A stretch of DNA of 64,000 bases from NCBI GenBank assembly GCA_016719225.1, contig JADKAN010000002.1, positions 496,001 to 560,000 on the forward strand, given 5' to 3'. This DNA comes from Flavobacteriales bacterium (GTDB lineage Bacteria; Bacteroidota; Bacteroidia; Flavobacteriales_F; PHOS-HE28). The number at the start of each line of letters is the position of its first letter. Position 1 is the stretch's first letter. Below are positions 33,511 through 41,889 of the stretch, piece by piece. The position numbers and the translations under genes were made by a program. The notes under the pieces are model-generated. The model saw nothing but the letters and a program-made list of their open reading frames with translations, did not search any database and had not been told where the DNA came from.

Positions 33511-34308
33511 TCAATGGATGTGCTCCCCACCATCCACGGGTATGATCGCACCGTTGATCCACGCGGCTTCGTCCTTCGCCAAGAGGTATACCACGGCAGC
33601 AACGTCCTCCGGCGTGGTAAGGCGCTGGTGGGGATTGCGCTTCAGGCTATGTGATCGCAGGAGATCAGCACCCGGAATGGCACGGAAGGAGGCTGTATCG
33701 GTCACGCCGGCTTGTATGCAATTGGCTTTGATGCCTTCCCCGGCGAATTCCAAGGCGATGTTGCGTGTAATGGCCTCCAAGGCGGCCTTCGCTGCGGAGA
33801 CCGCGGCATAATTCCTCCACGCTCTGCTGCTTCCTTCCGAAGTAAAACTGAGCACCCGGGCATCGGTAGCGAAGAGCCCTGCTTGGTGGACCGCCTTTGT
33901 CCAGTCGTACAAACTGACGGCCATGGCATCGAGCGTCAAGAGTAGATCATCATGTCTCAACTCGTTCCCATCTGCGCTCAGCATGGGTTTCAGGTTGCCC
34001 TTGGCGACCGAATGCAGCAGCATGCGGACCCGGCCACCGGCTCCCATGGCCTCTTTCAAAACGCCCAGCGCCGACTGCCGAAGTTCTGCTTTGAGCGCAT
34101 CCTGATTGAGCGTCAGTATGGAGACCCCCTCTTCTTTGAGGGCTGCGAACTCAGCTTCGATATCTGGCATTGCACTCCGACCATCTCTATGGAGGATGCA
34201 GATATTAAGGCCATGCGCAGCCAGCTTCTTGGCCGACGCCAAGCCTAATCCGCTGGACCCGCCTATGATCAGCGCCCACTGGTTGGTGTCCTTGAATTCC
34301 TTCACCAT
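33511..34308 (-). CDS. Short-chain dehydrogenase/reductase, enoyl-ACP reductase-like
   Basis: 265 residues of Rossmann fold. The cofactor loop is IIGGSSGLGLASAK (about 14-27). The catalytic pair appears as Y167 and K174 in NYAAVSAAKAALEA, a Y-x6-K spacing typical of FabI/FabL enoyl reductases rather than the Y-x3-K of FabG. The FabI-like C-terminus PVDGGEHIH is present. It probably reduces enoyl-ACP in the dedicated chain-building set. Overlap with the type III PKS stop is seven bases. A ketoreductase role cannot be excluded. Confidence 0.82.
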   Translation of the reverse strand: MVKEFKDTNQWALIIGGSSGLGLASAKKLAAHGLNICILHRDGRSAMPDIEAEFAALKEEGVSILTLNQDALKAELRQSALGVLKEAMGAGGRVRMLLHSVAKGNLKPMLSADGNELRHDDLLLTLDAMAVSLYDWTKAVHQAGLFATDARVLSFTSEGSSRAWRNYAAVSAAKAALEAITRNIALEFAGEGIKANCIQAGVTDTASFRAIPGADLLRSHSLKRNPHQRLTTPEDVAAVVYLLAKDEAAWINGAIIPVDGGEHIH

Positions 34309-35354
34309 TGGAGCAAGACTTGCTGGGCTGAGAACCCCGGCCCGAAGCTCAGCATTAATCCTTTCTCTCTTTTCGCCACGCCCCGGTCCAAGAAGCGCTC
34401 CAGGACATAGAGAACAGTTGCGCTGGACATATTGCCGTAAAGCCGCAGCACCTCCTTGGTGTCATCTATGTTCTTGCCCATCGTCCCGAAGATCTCATCC
34501 ACCGTTTGCAGGATCTTGCGACCACCCGGATGGAATATCAAGTGCAGGGGATCTGCCGGATCGACCCCGTTCTTCTCGAGAAATGGATTGACAATAGTTG
34601 GAAAATGAGCTGCAATGGTCTCGGGAACGGTCTTGTCGAGGATCATTTGCAAGCCGGTATTCGTCAGCTTGAAGCCCATCATATGCTCCGCATCGAAAAA
34701 GTGGTACATGGACCCTGCGAGGATCTCCGGTCCGATGTCCTCCTCGTGAGAGGACAGGATCACCGCTGCCGCCCCATCCCCGAAGATGGCCGCGCTGACA
34801 ATATTGGCCATGGAGAAATCCTGCAATTGAAAGGTGGCCGTGGGGGATTCCACTGCAATTACAACGGCCCGTTTTCCTGGATCGGACTTGAGGAAGTTGT
34901 TGGCATACAAGATGCCGGACACCCCTGCTGCACAACCCATTTCCGTGACCGGTAAGCGCACCACATCCTGCCGCATCTTCAGCCGATTGATGAGGTAGGC
35001 ATCCAGCGAGGGGATCATGATGCCGGTGCAACTCTCGGTGATGATGTAGTCGATATCGCGTGGATGGAGTTGCGCTTTATCCAGCGCCTTGGTTAAAGCC
35101 TGCTCCGCTATGTTGACGGCTTCACGCGCATAGATGTCGTTGCGCTCTTCGAACGAAGTGGCCGTGAAGACCTCGTGTGGATCCATGATGCTATACCGGA
35201 TATCCACTCCCGCACCTTCGAAGATCTTGAGCACCTTTCGTTGAAACCGTTCGTCCTGTCCGGACATCCAAGCCTGTACAAAAGGAATGATCTCAGCCGT
35301 GCTGCGACTGTACTGTGGAAGCTGTTTAGCAACGGACGTGATCCTTACGCTCAT
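34302..35354 (-). CDS. Type III polyketide synthase (chalcone/alkylresorcinol synthase-like)
   Basis: 350 residues from the ATG at 35354, which gives an ATGA overlap with the methyltransferase stop; an ATG six codons earlier is possible. The catalytic triad is C141 (TEMGCAAGVSG), H275 (LIFHPGGRK) and N308 (LYGNMSSATV), with the C-terminal FGPGFSAQQVLLQW of the family. It extends an acyl starter with malonyl-CoA and cyclises it without an ACP of its own. With the methyltransferase and flavoprotein next to it, the trio resembles the srsABC phenolic-lipid set. The product is inferred, not proven. Confidence 0.92.
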   Translation of the reverse strand: MSVRITSVAKQLPQYSRSTAEIIPFVQAWMSGQDERFQRKVLKIFEGAGVDIRYSIMDPHEVFTATSFEERNDIYAREAVNIAEQALTKALDKAQLHPRDIDYIITESCTGIMIPSLDAYLINRLKMRQDVVRLPVTEMGCAAGVSGILYANNFLKSDPGKRAVVIAVESPTATFQLQDFSMANIVSAAIFGDGAAAVILSSHEEDIGPEILAGSMYHFFDAEHMMGFKLTNTGLQMILDKTVPETIAAHFPTIVNPFLEKNGVDPADPLHLIFHPGGRKILQTVDEIFGTMGKNIDDTKEVLRLYGNMSSATVLYVLERFLDRGVAKREKGLMLSFGPGFSAQQVLLQW

Positions 35355-36058
35355 GTTGTTCTGATGATCCATTGATAACGAAAGGCGAACTTGAAGCGGA
35401 TCTCGCTCTTCAGGCCGAGCTTGGTGGATATGCGTTCCAGGTCAACGCGTTTGAATGCCCTTAGGATGGAGATCTCACCGTCGTGTTTGATCATATGGTT
35501 CCGCAGGAAGGAAGCATATATCCCGAACAGGTAGTACGCCACTTTACTTCGCTTAAGATCATTGATGACGATGCCGATCCGGGCGTTCGATGCGATGGTC
35601 CGAAGCATTTCCTCGATCTGCTCGTTCTTGAAATGGTGCATGAACAAGGTCGCTAGCGCAATGTCATAGCTCAGTCCATGCATTTGGCTTGAGAATACAT
35701 CCATCTGCTGAAAGCTGACCTCCGGGTAGGCCTTGGAACACGATCGCGCATGAGCGACCGTGTATGCATTGGCATCGAGGCCGATGAATTTGAATGACCT
35801 TCCCGCTTTCCTGCCGATATCGGCCAGTAGCCTGAGCATGGATCCATCGCCACAGCCAAGGTCTATGAAGGTGATCTCCCGGGAGAGGGGAATGTCCTTG
35901 AGAAGCGCTTCGACACCGGAGGTGGTGACCCGATCCCCACCCAATTGCCTATTGATGATAGCCAGCTTGTCGAGCGTATCACCCAGCAGATCACCTGTCA
36001 TTTGCAGGTCATCCATCAGCTCTGTCCGATCACTACGGAAGCGCGTATCCACTAACAT
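35351..36058 (-). CDS. Class I SAM-dependent methyltransferase of the type III PKS operon
   Basis: 235 residues. The SAM loop is TFIDLGCGDGSMLRLLADIG, followed by KFIGLDANAYTVAHAR and a later ALATLFMHHF segment typical of ubiE-like or small-molecule enzymes. It probably methylates the ring made by the type III PKS, as SrsB does in Streptomyces. It overlaps the flavoprotein stop by seven bases and the PKS start by four, so the three are translated together. Confidence 0.85.
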   Translation of the reverse strand: MLVDTRFRSDRTELMDDLQMTGDLLGDTLDKLAIINRQLGGDRVTTSGVEALLKDIPLSREITFIDLGCGDGSMLRLLADIGRKAGRSFKFIGLDANAYTVAHARSCSKAYPEVSFQQMDVFSSQMHGLSYDIALATLFMHHFKNEQIEEMLRTIASNARIGIVINDLKRSKVAYYLFGIYASFLRNHMIKHDGEISILRAFKRVDLERISTKLGLKSEIRFKFAFRYQWIIRTT

Positions 36059-37197
36059 CGTGCGAAAGGTTGGAGCGCTTCACCATGGGTCGCCTTGATG
36101 ATACGGGGTAAGAGGGCCGGGACCGCTTTTAATCCACTCAACATAAGGGCCGACATCCGCTCGGAGCGGAACAAGGAAGCGAGCATGCGCCCGGTGCGTA
36201 GCCGGGACCGAAATGCGGCATTCCAACGGGTGCCGTAGGTCATTTCAAGCGTGGACCGGTCCCGATCGCGGGATAGGAAATAGTCGATGATCGCTTCACT
36301 GGCTATCTGAGCACTGTGGATGGCCATGCTCATTCCATTGCCACAGAGCGGATGGATCATCCCTGCGCTGTCCCCGCACATCAGCATGTGTTGCTCGATG
36401 CTCTTCTTTTTAGAAAAGGAGATCTGGCTTATGCTCAACGGGGATGCGAAGGTCATCCTCGCATGCTTCAGTATCTCGTTCAGGTGGCTGTTCTTGCAGA
36501 GCACTTCTGCCTGGAACTCCTCTATGTTCTTGAATTTCTTGAACGCCTGATAGTTTGTGATATAGCACAGATTGATGGCATCGTTCTCCACTTTGGACAC
36601 CCCACAGTATCCGCCCTTGAAGTTGTGGAGCGCCACCAGATGATCCGGGAAATCGCCTTCATAATGCGCTTTGACCGCCAGATAGGGCGCGTCGTGCTTG
36701 GCGAACTCCCTGTCAATCTTCTTGTCCAATACCGAGCGCTTGCCAAAAGCACCGATGACGATGGTGGCCACCAACTTTCTTTCTGTTCGCGTGGTCACCA
36801 AAAATCTGTCGGCGTTGTAATCAACAGCGGTGACCTTGTCCTCGATGAATTGAAGCCCTTGATCACATGCGATCTTATACAGCTCATGGTCCAAGGTGTA
36901 CCGGGATATTCCAAAGCCTCCCAAGGGCAGCGCCGCTTCGATCACCTTGTTCTTGATGGTCGTCAATTGAAGGGTGTCGATGGAGGTGGCCCCGAATGAA
37001 AATGGATCCAGCCCCAACGACCTCAGATAGGGCAGCACTTCATTCGAGATGTATTCGCCACAGACCTTATGCCGAGGATAGGCATGCTGCTCGATCAGCA
37101 TCACCGAACGACCGGCACGCAGCAGGTGGATCGCACTGACCAGACCGGCCAGGCCTCCACCGATGATCAGGATCTCAGCCGATTGTTCGCTTTCCAT
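36052..37197 (-). CDS. FAD-dependent oxidoreductase (UbiH/geranylgeranyl reductase-like)
   Basis: 381 residues. The N-terminal dinucleotide site is ILIIGGGLAGLVSAIHLL, followed by EQHAYPRHKVCGEYIS, and the second FAD motif is CGDSAGMIHPLCGNGMSMAI. This layout belongs to aromatic-ring monooxygenases and prenyl reductases. In srsABC-type clusters the flavoprotein hydroxylates the phenolic ring to a hydroquinone or quinone, and I infer the same here. It is the first gene of the eight-gene operon. Confidence 0.85.
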   Translation of the reverse strand: MESEQSAEILIIGGGLAGLVSAIHLLRAGRSVMLIEQHAYPRHKVCGEYISNEVLPYLRSLGLDPFSFGATSIDTLQLTTIKNKVIEAALPLGGFGISRYTLDHELYKIACDQGLQFIEDKVTAVDYNADRFLVTTRTERKLVATIVIGAFGKRSVLDKKIDREFAKHDAPYLAVKAHYEGDFPDHLVALHNFKGGYCGVSKVENDAINLCYITNYQAFKKFKNIEEFQAEVLCKNSHLNEILKHARMTFASPLSISQISFSKKKSIEQHMLMCGDSAGMIHPLCGNGMSMAIHSAQIASEAIIDYFLSRDRDRSTLEMTYGTRWNAAFRSRLRTGRMLASLFRSERMSALMLSGLKAVPALLPRIIKATHGEALQPFARC

Positions 37198-37393
37198 GGA
37201 TGGATCCCTAATGCTCTTGCCGGGAACTTATCAGTCTATCGGCAGCTGCATAGCTTCGTTCACGTACATGGGACTGGTGCAGCGGGCATGGGCTTAGCTT
37301 TTTTTAGTACTGAGCTAAAAGGGATATACGGTACACCCCCCAAAAGGGATTGAAGGTAGCACAGTTCCGTTCCAGCAGTTGTGCGGCAGCGAT
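37198..37393. other. Intergenic region with promoter of the type III PKS operon
   Basis: 196 bases separate the operon start from the end of murF. TTAGCT and AGCTAA (37294-37317) form a short imperfect hairpin around an A/T-rich loop. No exact TAnnTTTG element was found upstream of 37197. Confidence 0.4.
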
Positions 37394-38686
37394 TCACAGT
37401 ACGCGGACCACCTCCTCCAACTTCACTCCCCGTGAGCCTTTCACGAGGATCATTCGGCCTTTTGGCGGATCGGCTTTCAAAGTATCCAAAGCGGCGGCCA
37501 CATCGGTAAAGCGCCGCACCGGTATTTCCTGTGCGGCCTGCATGAACTCTTTGCCTACGAAAAGCGCGTCCAGTTCCAGTTCCTGCACCAGGTTGATGAT
37601 GGCGGCGTGTTCTGCCATGCTGGTTTCCCCGAGTTCCCTCATGTCGCCAAGAATGGCGAGCTTTTTCCGGTCGGTGCGCAGGTGATCGAAATTCTCCAGC
37701 GCTGCTGCCATGCTGGTAGGGTTGGCGTTGTAGGCGTCGAGCACCAATTCATTCCGGCCCGTATCCATCCATTGGGACCGGCTATTTGCCGGCCTGTAAT
37801 CGCTAAGTGCTTTGGTGATGACGGCATCACTCACCCCGAGATGCCTGCCTATGCACACCGCTACCAATGCATTGGGAGCGTTGTAATCGCCAATAAGCTG
37901 CAACGCAACGTGATGTTCTGCAGTTTTGGCAGCATCGAAGAAACGGAGGTGCATGCACGGTCCTTCACCGGCTTCCGCCCCGCCTTGCACATCACTGGCG
38001 GAGGTTGTTCCGTAGGTGATCCGGGTGAGACCAGCGCTCTTTTCCATGAGCAGTGCATCGTCGGCATTGACGAAGCAGGTGCCCTTAATACCGCGGAGCC
38101 AGGCGTACATCTCCGTCTTGGTGCGTATCACGCCTTCCACGCTTCCGAAACCTTCCAAGTGGGCCTTCCCGATGTTCGTGATGAGGCCGTGCGTGGGTTC
38201 GGCGATGGCGCACAGCTCTTCGATATCGCGCAGCTTGTTGGCACCCATCTCAATGATGGCAATGCGATGTTCCTGCTTCAACTTAAGCAAGGTCAACGGC
38301 ACGCCGATGTGGTTGTTCAGGTTGCCTTCTGTGGCCAGGGTTGATCGGTCCGCCGACAGGACAGCGTGTGTCAATTCCTTGGTGGTGGTCTTTCCGTTCG
38401 TGCCGGTAATGGCGATCACGGGGATATCGAACGTGCGGCGGTATTCCCGGGACAGTTCCTGCAAGGCGATCAATACATCGGGCACGAGCAGGAAGCGGTC
38501 GTCGGTAGCGACAGCAGGATCGTCCACCACGGCACCTATGCAGCCATTCTTGAGCGCTTGCGCGGCGAAGGCATTAGCGTTGAAGTTGGGGCCGCTGAGG
38601 GCGAAGAACATACTCCCCGGTAAGGGTTTACGCGTATCGGTGCAAACGCCTGTGGAGGCTAGGAAGTGAGAGAGGAGCGTGGACAT
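37394..38686 (-). CDS. murF: UDP-N-acetylmuramoyl-tripeptide--D-alanyl-D-alanine ligase
   Basis: 430 residues. The ATP loop is VIAITGTNGKTTTKELTHAV near residue 95-114, with EMGANKLRDIEEL and LDAYNANPTSM as later Mur-ligase motifs, and ILVKGSRGVKLE at the end. It adds D-Ala-D-Ala to the peptidoglycan precursor in the cytoplasm. murF beside gldJ is a known flavobacterial arrangement. Confidence 0.95.
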   Translation of the reverse strand: MSTLLSHFLASTGVCTDTRKPLPGSMFFALSGPNFNANAFAAQALKNGCIGAVVDDPAVATDDRFLLVPDVLIALQELSREYRRTFDIPVIAITGTNGKTTTKELTHAVLSADRSTLATEGNLNNHIGVPLTLLKLKQEHRIAIIEMGANKLRDIEELCAIAEPTHGLITNIGKAHLEGFGSVEGVIRTKTEMYAWLRGIKGTCFVNADDALLMEKSAGLTRITYGTTSASDVQGGAEAGEGPCMHLRFFDAAKTAEHHVALQLIGDYNAPNALVAVCIGRHLGVSDAVITKALSDYRPANSRSQWMDTGRNELVLDAYNANPTSMAAALENFDHLRTDRKKLAILGDMRELGETSMAEHAAIINLVQELELDALFVGKEFMQAAQEIPVRRFTDVAAALDTLKADPPKGRMILVKGSRGVKLEEVVRVL

Positions 38687-38737
38687 GGGTGATGATCAAG
38701 AGATCAGAAGTTTGGCCTCGGACACCGGTGTGACCCG

Positions 38738-38828
38738 GATATGTATCGGGGCGCTTCGCAGAGCCACGAGATGACGTGATCTATTCGTGACAGGCACCGA
38801 TGTTAGCCCTGATATGTATCGGGGCGCT
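38738..38828. repeat. Pair of 18-base direct repeats with palindromic core
   Basis: GATATGTATCGGGGCGCT occurs at 38738-38755 and again at 38811-38828, 73 bases apart. With its left flank each copy forms a CCC-GATA/TATC-GGG stem, like REP-type palindromes. It lies in the gap between murF and the gldJ terminator. Confidence 0.7.
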
Positions 38829-38903
38829 GCGAACCACCTCGTGATGAAGTGATGTGTGAGTGGCGAAGCCTGGCAACTGACAATGAACATCACCTCAAAG
38901 AAA

Positions 38904-38934
38904 AGGCCCCGACAGCATTCAAGCTGCGGGGCCT
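38904..38934 (-). terminator. Rho-independent terminator of gldJ
   Basis: AGGCCCCG pairs with CGGGGCCT, then CAGC with GCTG after one unpaired base, giving 12 base pairs. On the minus strand TTTTCTTT follows. It starts 19 bases after the gldJ stop. Confidence 0.85.
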
Positions 38935-38952
38935 CTCGGAGTTGGTCAAAAA

Positions 38953-40710
38953 TTACTGCTTCAGCTTGCTGCGGCGTTTGTCGTCGCCCAAGCCGACAGG
39001 GCTGCCCACGCGGGTCATGGCGCAACGGAAGCCGATGGTAGCGGTGCTCTGGCGCTCGTCCAAGAAGCGGCGCGTGCCTGGATTTGCCCAGTAGATGCGG
39101 TCCGCCCAGCTGGCACCCTTGTACACACGGGAATGGTCATTGATGAGGGTGGTCTTGCCCCAGTCGTACATGGCGTTGCCGGTGTAATCGGCCTGTTCGT
39201 AGAAGGTGCTACTCTCCACGTCACCATCCACGTAGTCGATGTTGTCGCTTTGGCGGTAGTTCCGGCGGTCGATGTTCTCTTCCAAGGTCACGTTCCGTTC
39301 CTTGATGTCGCCGGGCTGCTGGGTCTGGTATTCGCTGAGCCCGGCGAGCAGTTTCGGGCAGATCTCCAGGTCCTGTGCCTTGATCATGTCCACCATGTCC
39401 TGGATGTTCTGGTTCGCGGGGTCCATCTTACGGGCGTCCTTCTGTTCCACGGCTTGGTCCACCTTGGTCATCAGGTTGTCGATCAACGTAGCCTCCTCCT
39501 CGCTGGCGCGGCCCTGCATCTTGGTCTGGAACTCGGTGAGCCAGTATTTGATGCCGTCGATGTCGTAGATCACCTTGTCATACTTGTCGGCGATGCTACC
39601 GTCGCTATTGAGGACTTTTGTCTTGAACACATTCCCGCGGAAAGGTTGGAGGTCGTTCACATCCTCAGGGCTCAGGGGACGGTACACGTCCATGGTCCAC
39701 TCGCTTACGTTGCCGGCCATGTTGTAAAGGCCGTAGTCGTTCGGCCAGTAGGTAAACACTGGAGCGGTGATGTCGGCGTTGTCGTTCAGGCTGCTCGCTA
39801 CACCCATGTAATCCCCACGCCCACGCATGAAGTTTCCGCGGAAGTCGCCGAAGAAGGCACCGCCCTTTTTACGGTTGTCATAGCGCACAAAGTGACCGTT
39901 CCAAGGATAAACGCGGCGTTCCACGATGCGCTCGTCCACCGTATTGCCCACCAATCCGTAGGCAGCGAATTCCCACTCCGCTTCCGTTGGAAGGCGGTAG
40001 CGGGGCAGCAAAATTCCGTCCTCCAATCGAATGTTGCGGGTGTCACGGTTCGGGTTGAAATCCTGAACGCCATCCACTTTCTTGCCGCTTTCGTACTGGC
40101 CGGCCAAATAGCTGTCCGTGGTAAAGTGGTCTTCGTTGATCTGGTTGGGGTAATGCTCAAAGAGGCCCTCGCGGATGAGGATGGCCTCGTTCACGCGGTC
40201 CCCGCGCCATGCGCAATAGTCATTCGCCTGCAGCCAGTTCACGCCCACCACGGGGTAATCGCGATAGGCCGGGTGGCGTAGGTAGTACTCCACCTTGGGC
40301 TCCATAAAGGCCAGCTTACTGCGCCACACGAGCGTATCGGGCAGAGCCTTTTTGTAGATCTCCGGATAATCGGCACCGTACACACGGTCCAACCAGTAGA
40401 GGTATTCGAGCCAATGCATGTTCGTTACTTCGGTCTCGTCGATATAGAAGGAGGACACCGTGACCGTGCGGGGAATGTTGTTCCACTCGTGGGTGAGATC
40501 ATCCACCACGCGGCCCATCGTGAACTGTCCGCCTTCCACGAGCACCAGTCCGGGGCCGGTCTCTTGGTCCTCGAAGGGAGCTTTTTCGAAACCGCCATTC
40601 TTGGAATCGTTGTAATTCCAACCAGTGGCGGTGCTTTGTTCAAAGCGGCAGCCGCTGAAGAGCAGAGCGGCGCAGGCGGCCAGCGGGGCTATCTTTTTGG
40701 CGATGTGCAT
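38953..40710 (-). CDS. gldJ: Gliding motility lipoprotein GldJ
   Basis: 585 residues from the ATG at 40710, which gives the lipoprotein signal MHIAKKIAPLAACAALLFSGC. The domain is of the formylglycine-generating enzyme (SUMF1) fold: LVEGGQFTMGR, DETEVTNMHWLEYLYW, RLPTEAEWEFAAYG, YNMAGNVSEWTMDVYRP and TIGFRCAMTR are in the normal order. A long insertion near residues 330-480 is typical of GldJ/GldK proteins. It is a periplasmic or outer-membrane part of the gliding/T9SS machinery. It is downstream of porP/sprF by 26 bases, in the same operon, and next to murF. Confidence 0.93.
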   Translation of the reverse strand: MHIAKKIAPLAACAALLFSGCRFEQSTATGWNYNDSKNGGFEKAPFEDQETGPGLVLVEGGQFTMGRVVDDLTHEWNNIPRTVTVSSFYIDETEVTNMHWLEYLYWLDRVYGADYPEIYKKALPDTLVWRSKLAFMEPKVEYYLRHPAYRDYPVVGVNWLQANDYCAWRGDRVNEAILIREGLFEHYPNQINEDHFTTDSYLAGQYESGKKVDGVQDFNPNRDTRNIRLEDGILLPRYRLPTEAEWEFAAYGLVGNTVDERIVERRVYPWNGHFVRYDNRKKGGAFFGDFRGNFMRGRGDYMGVASSLNDNADITAPVFTYWPNDYGLYNMAGNVSEWTMDVYRPLSPEDVNDLQPFRGNVFKTKVLNSDGSIADKYDKVIYDIDGIKYWLTEFQTKMQGRASEEEATLIDNLMTKVDQAVEQKDARKMDPANQNIQDMVDMIKAQDLEICPKLLAGLSEYQTQQPGDIKERNVTLEENIDRRNYRQSDNIDYVDGDVESSTFYEQADYTGNAMYDWGKTTLINDHSRVYKGASWADRIYWANPGTRRFLDERQSTATIGFRCAMTRVGSPVGLGDDKRRSKLKQ

Positions 40711-40736
40711 GTGCGGGAGAGGTTGCGGTTCCGGTC

Positions 40737-41714
40737 TTAGAACGTGGGACAGGGCACTGTGCGTACCCGGCGGCGTTTTTTCTTGCAATCGAACTGCATG
40801 GTGAGGCTCACCTCATGGCTGCCGGCGGTCGCAGTGGTGAGCTTGCTAGTAGTAACGTCGTAGCTGTAACCGAATTTGAAACGCTCGGTATGGAAGCCGA
40901 TAAGCGCGATGAACGCATCCTTGCTGCGGTACCACACCCCGGCGATGATCGGGCCGTGATCCACGTAAAGGCCAAGGTTCAGCTGGCGGAAATCGGCTTG
41001 CTGTTGATAGAGGATGTTAGGGCTGAGGCGCGTTTTGGGCTCACCGTATTTACCGCGCACGCCCAAGGGGATGGCGGCACCGGCATGAGCGGTGAGCTTC
41101 ATGGGCATTTTGCTCTGTCCTACGATCAAGCTCTCATTTGGTTCCGTGAGGTGGTTGGCGGCGAAGCCCACGAAGAACACGTCGGTGTAGCCGAGAATGC
41201 CTGCGGAGAAGTCAGCGTTGCCGATGCTGCCGCCGCGGGGAACATCATTCGTCGAATAGATGAAACCGCGCCGGGGATCGATCTGGTCGCCGAAGGTGAG
41301 CTTGTTCCAATCCAGCGATTTTTGGAAGTAGGTAGCTTGGAAGCCGGCCTTCAGGGAGAATTTCCTACTGACCGCCTGGGTATAGGAGTAGATGCCGCTG
41401 ACAGTGGTGGTGTTAAGGGTACCCTTCCCGGCTTGGTCGCTGGTGACCAATACGCCCAAGCCACCAAGGATGCCACGCACGTCCTGATCGTAACTGGCAC
41501 TGGTGGTGACGAAAGTGCCGCTGAGGGCGGGCCACTGGTTGCGGTAGTTCAAGGACACACGGGGGCAACGTGCCGTACCGGCGAACGCCGGGTTCAGGTA
41601 AAGCGGATTAGCGTAGAATTGGGTGAATTGGGGGTCTTGGGCGAATGTGGCAAGGGTCCCGAAGAGACCCATAGCCAACACTACAGCGATCCTTTTGCCG
41701 GTCCGTATCATCAT
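40737..41714 (-). CDS. Type IX secretion membrane protein PorP/SprF
   Basis: 325 residues. A signal peptide (IAVVLAMGLFGTLATFAQ) precedes the family mark DPQFTQFYANPLYLNPAFAG, then repeated amphipathic beta-strands of an outer-membrane barrel of about 14 strands. Members work with the T9SS and, in gliding species, with SprB adhesin delivery. It is divergent from porU, with -7-like elements on both sides of the gap, and leads the gldJ operon. Confidence 0.93.
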   Translation of the reverse strand: MMIRTGKRIAVVLAMGLFGTLATFAQDPQFTQFYANPLYLNPAFAGTARCPRVSLNYRNQWPALSGTFVTTSASYDQDVRGILGGLGVLVTSDQAGKGTLNTTTVSGIYSYTQAVSRKFSLKAGFQATYFQKSLDWNKLTFGDQIDPRRGFIYSTNDVPRGGSIGNADFSAGILGYTDVFFVGFAANHLTEPNESLIVGQSKMPMKLTAHAGAAIPLGVRGKYGEPKTRLSPNILYQQQADFRQLNLGLYVDHGPIIAGVWYRSKDAFIALIGFHTERFKFGYSYDVTTSKLTTATAGSHEVSLTMQFDCKKKRRRVRTVPCPTF

Positions 41715-41746
41715 GCTCCCGATCGTTCTACGTCAATTAAGGCCGC

Positions 41747-41754
41747 CAAGTATA
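41747..41754 (-). promoter_or_regulatory. -7-like element (TATACTTG) upstream of porP/sprF
   Basis: Seven of eight positions of TAnnTTTG on the minus strand, 32 bases before the ATG at 41714. Confidence 0.4.
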
Positions 41755-41845
41755 CGCAGCGTGGAACAGTTCGTTGATATTGTAGCTGCAATAATTTGTA
41801 CAACGGGTCGTTGAACCCCCGGTCACCGATGACATCGGCCAAAGG

Positions 41846-41853
41846 TATATTTT
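41846..41853 (+). promoter_or_regulatory. -7-like element (TATATTTT) upstream of porU
   Basis: Seven of eight positions of TAnnTTTG, 36 bases before the porU ATG, in the divergent gap with porP/sprF. Confidence 0.4.
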
Positions 41854-41889
41854 CGCCCACACCGTTGGTACAACCGCACTTATAGCCGC

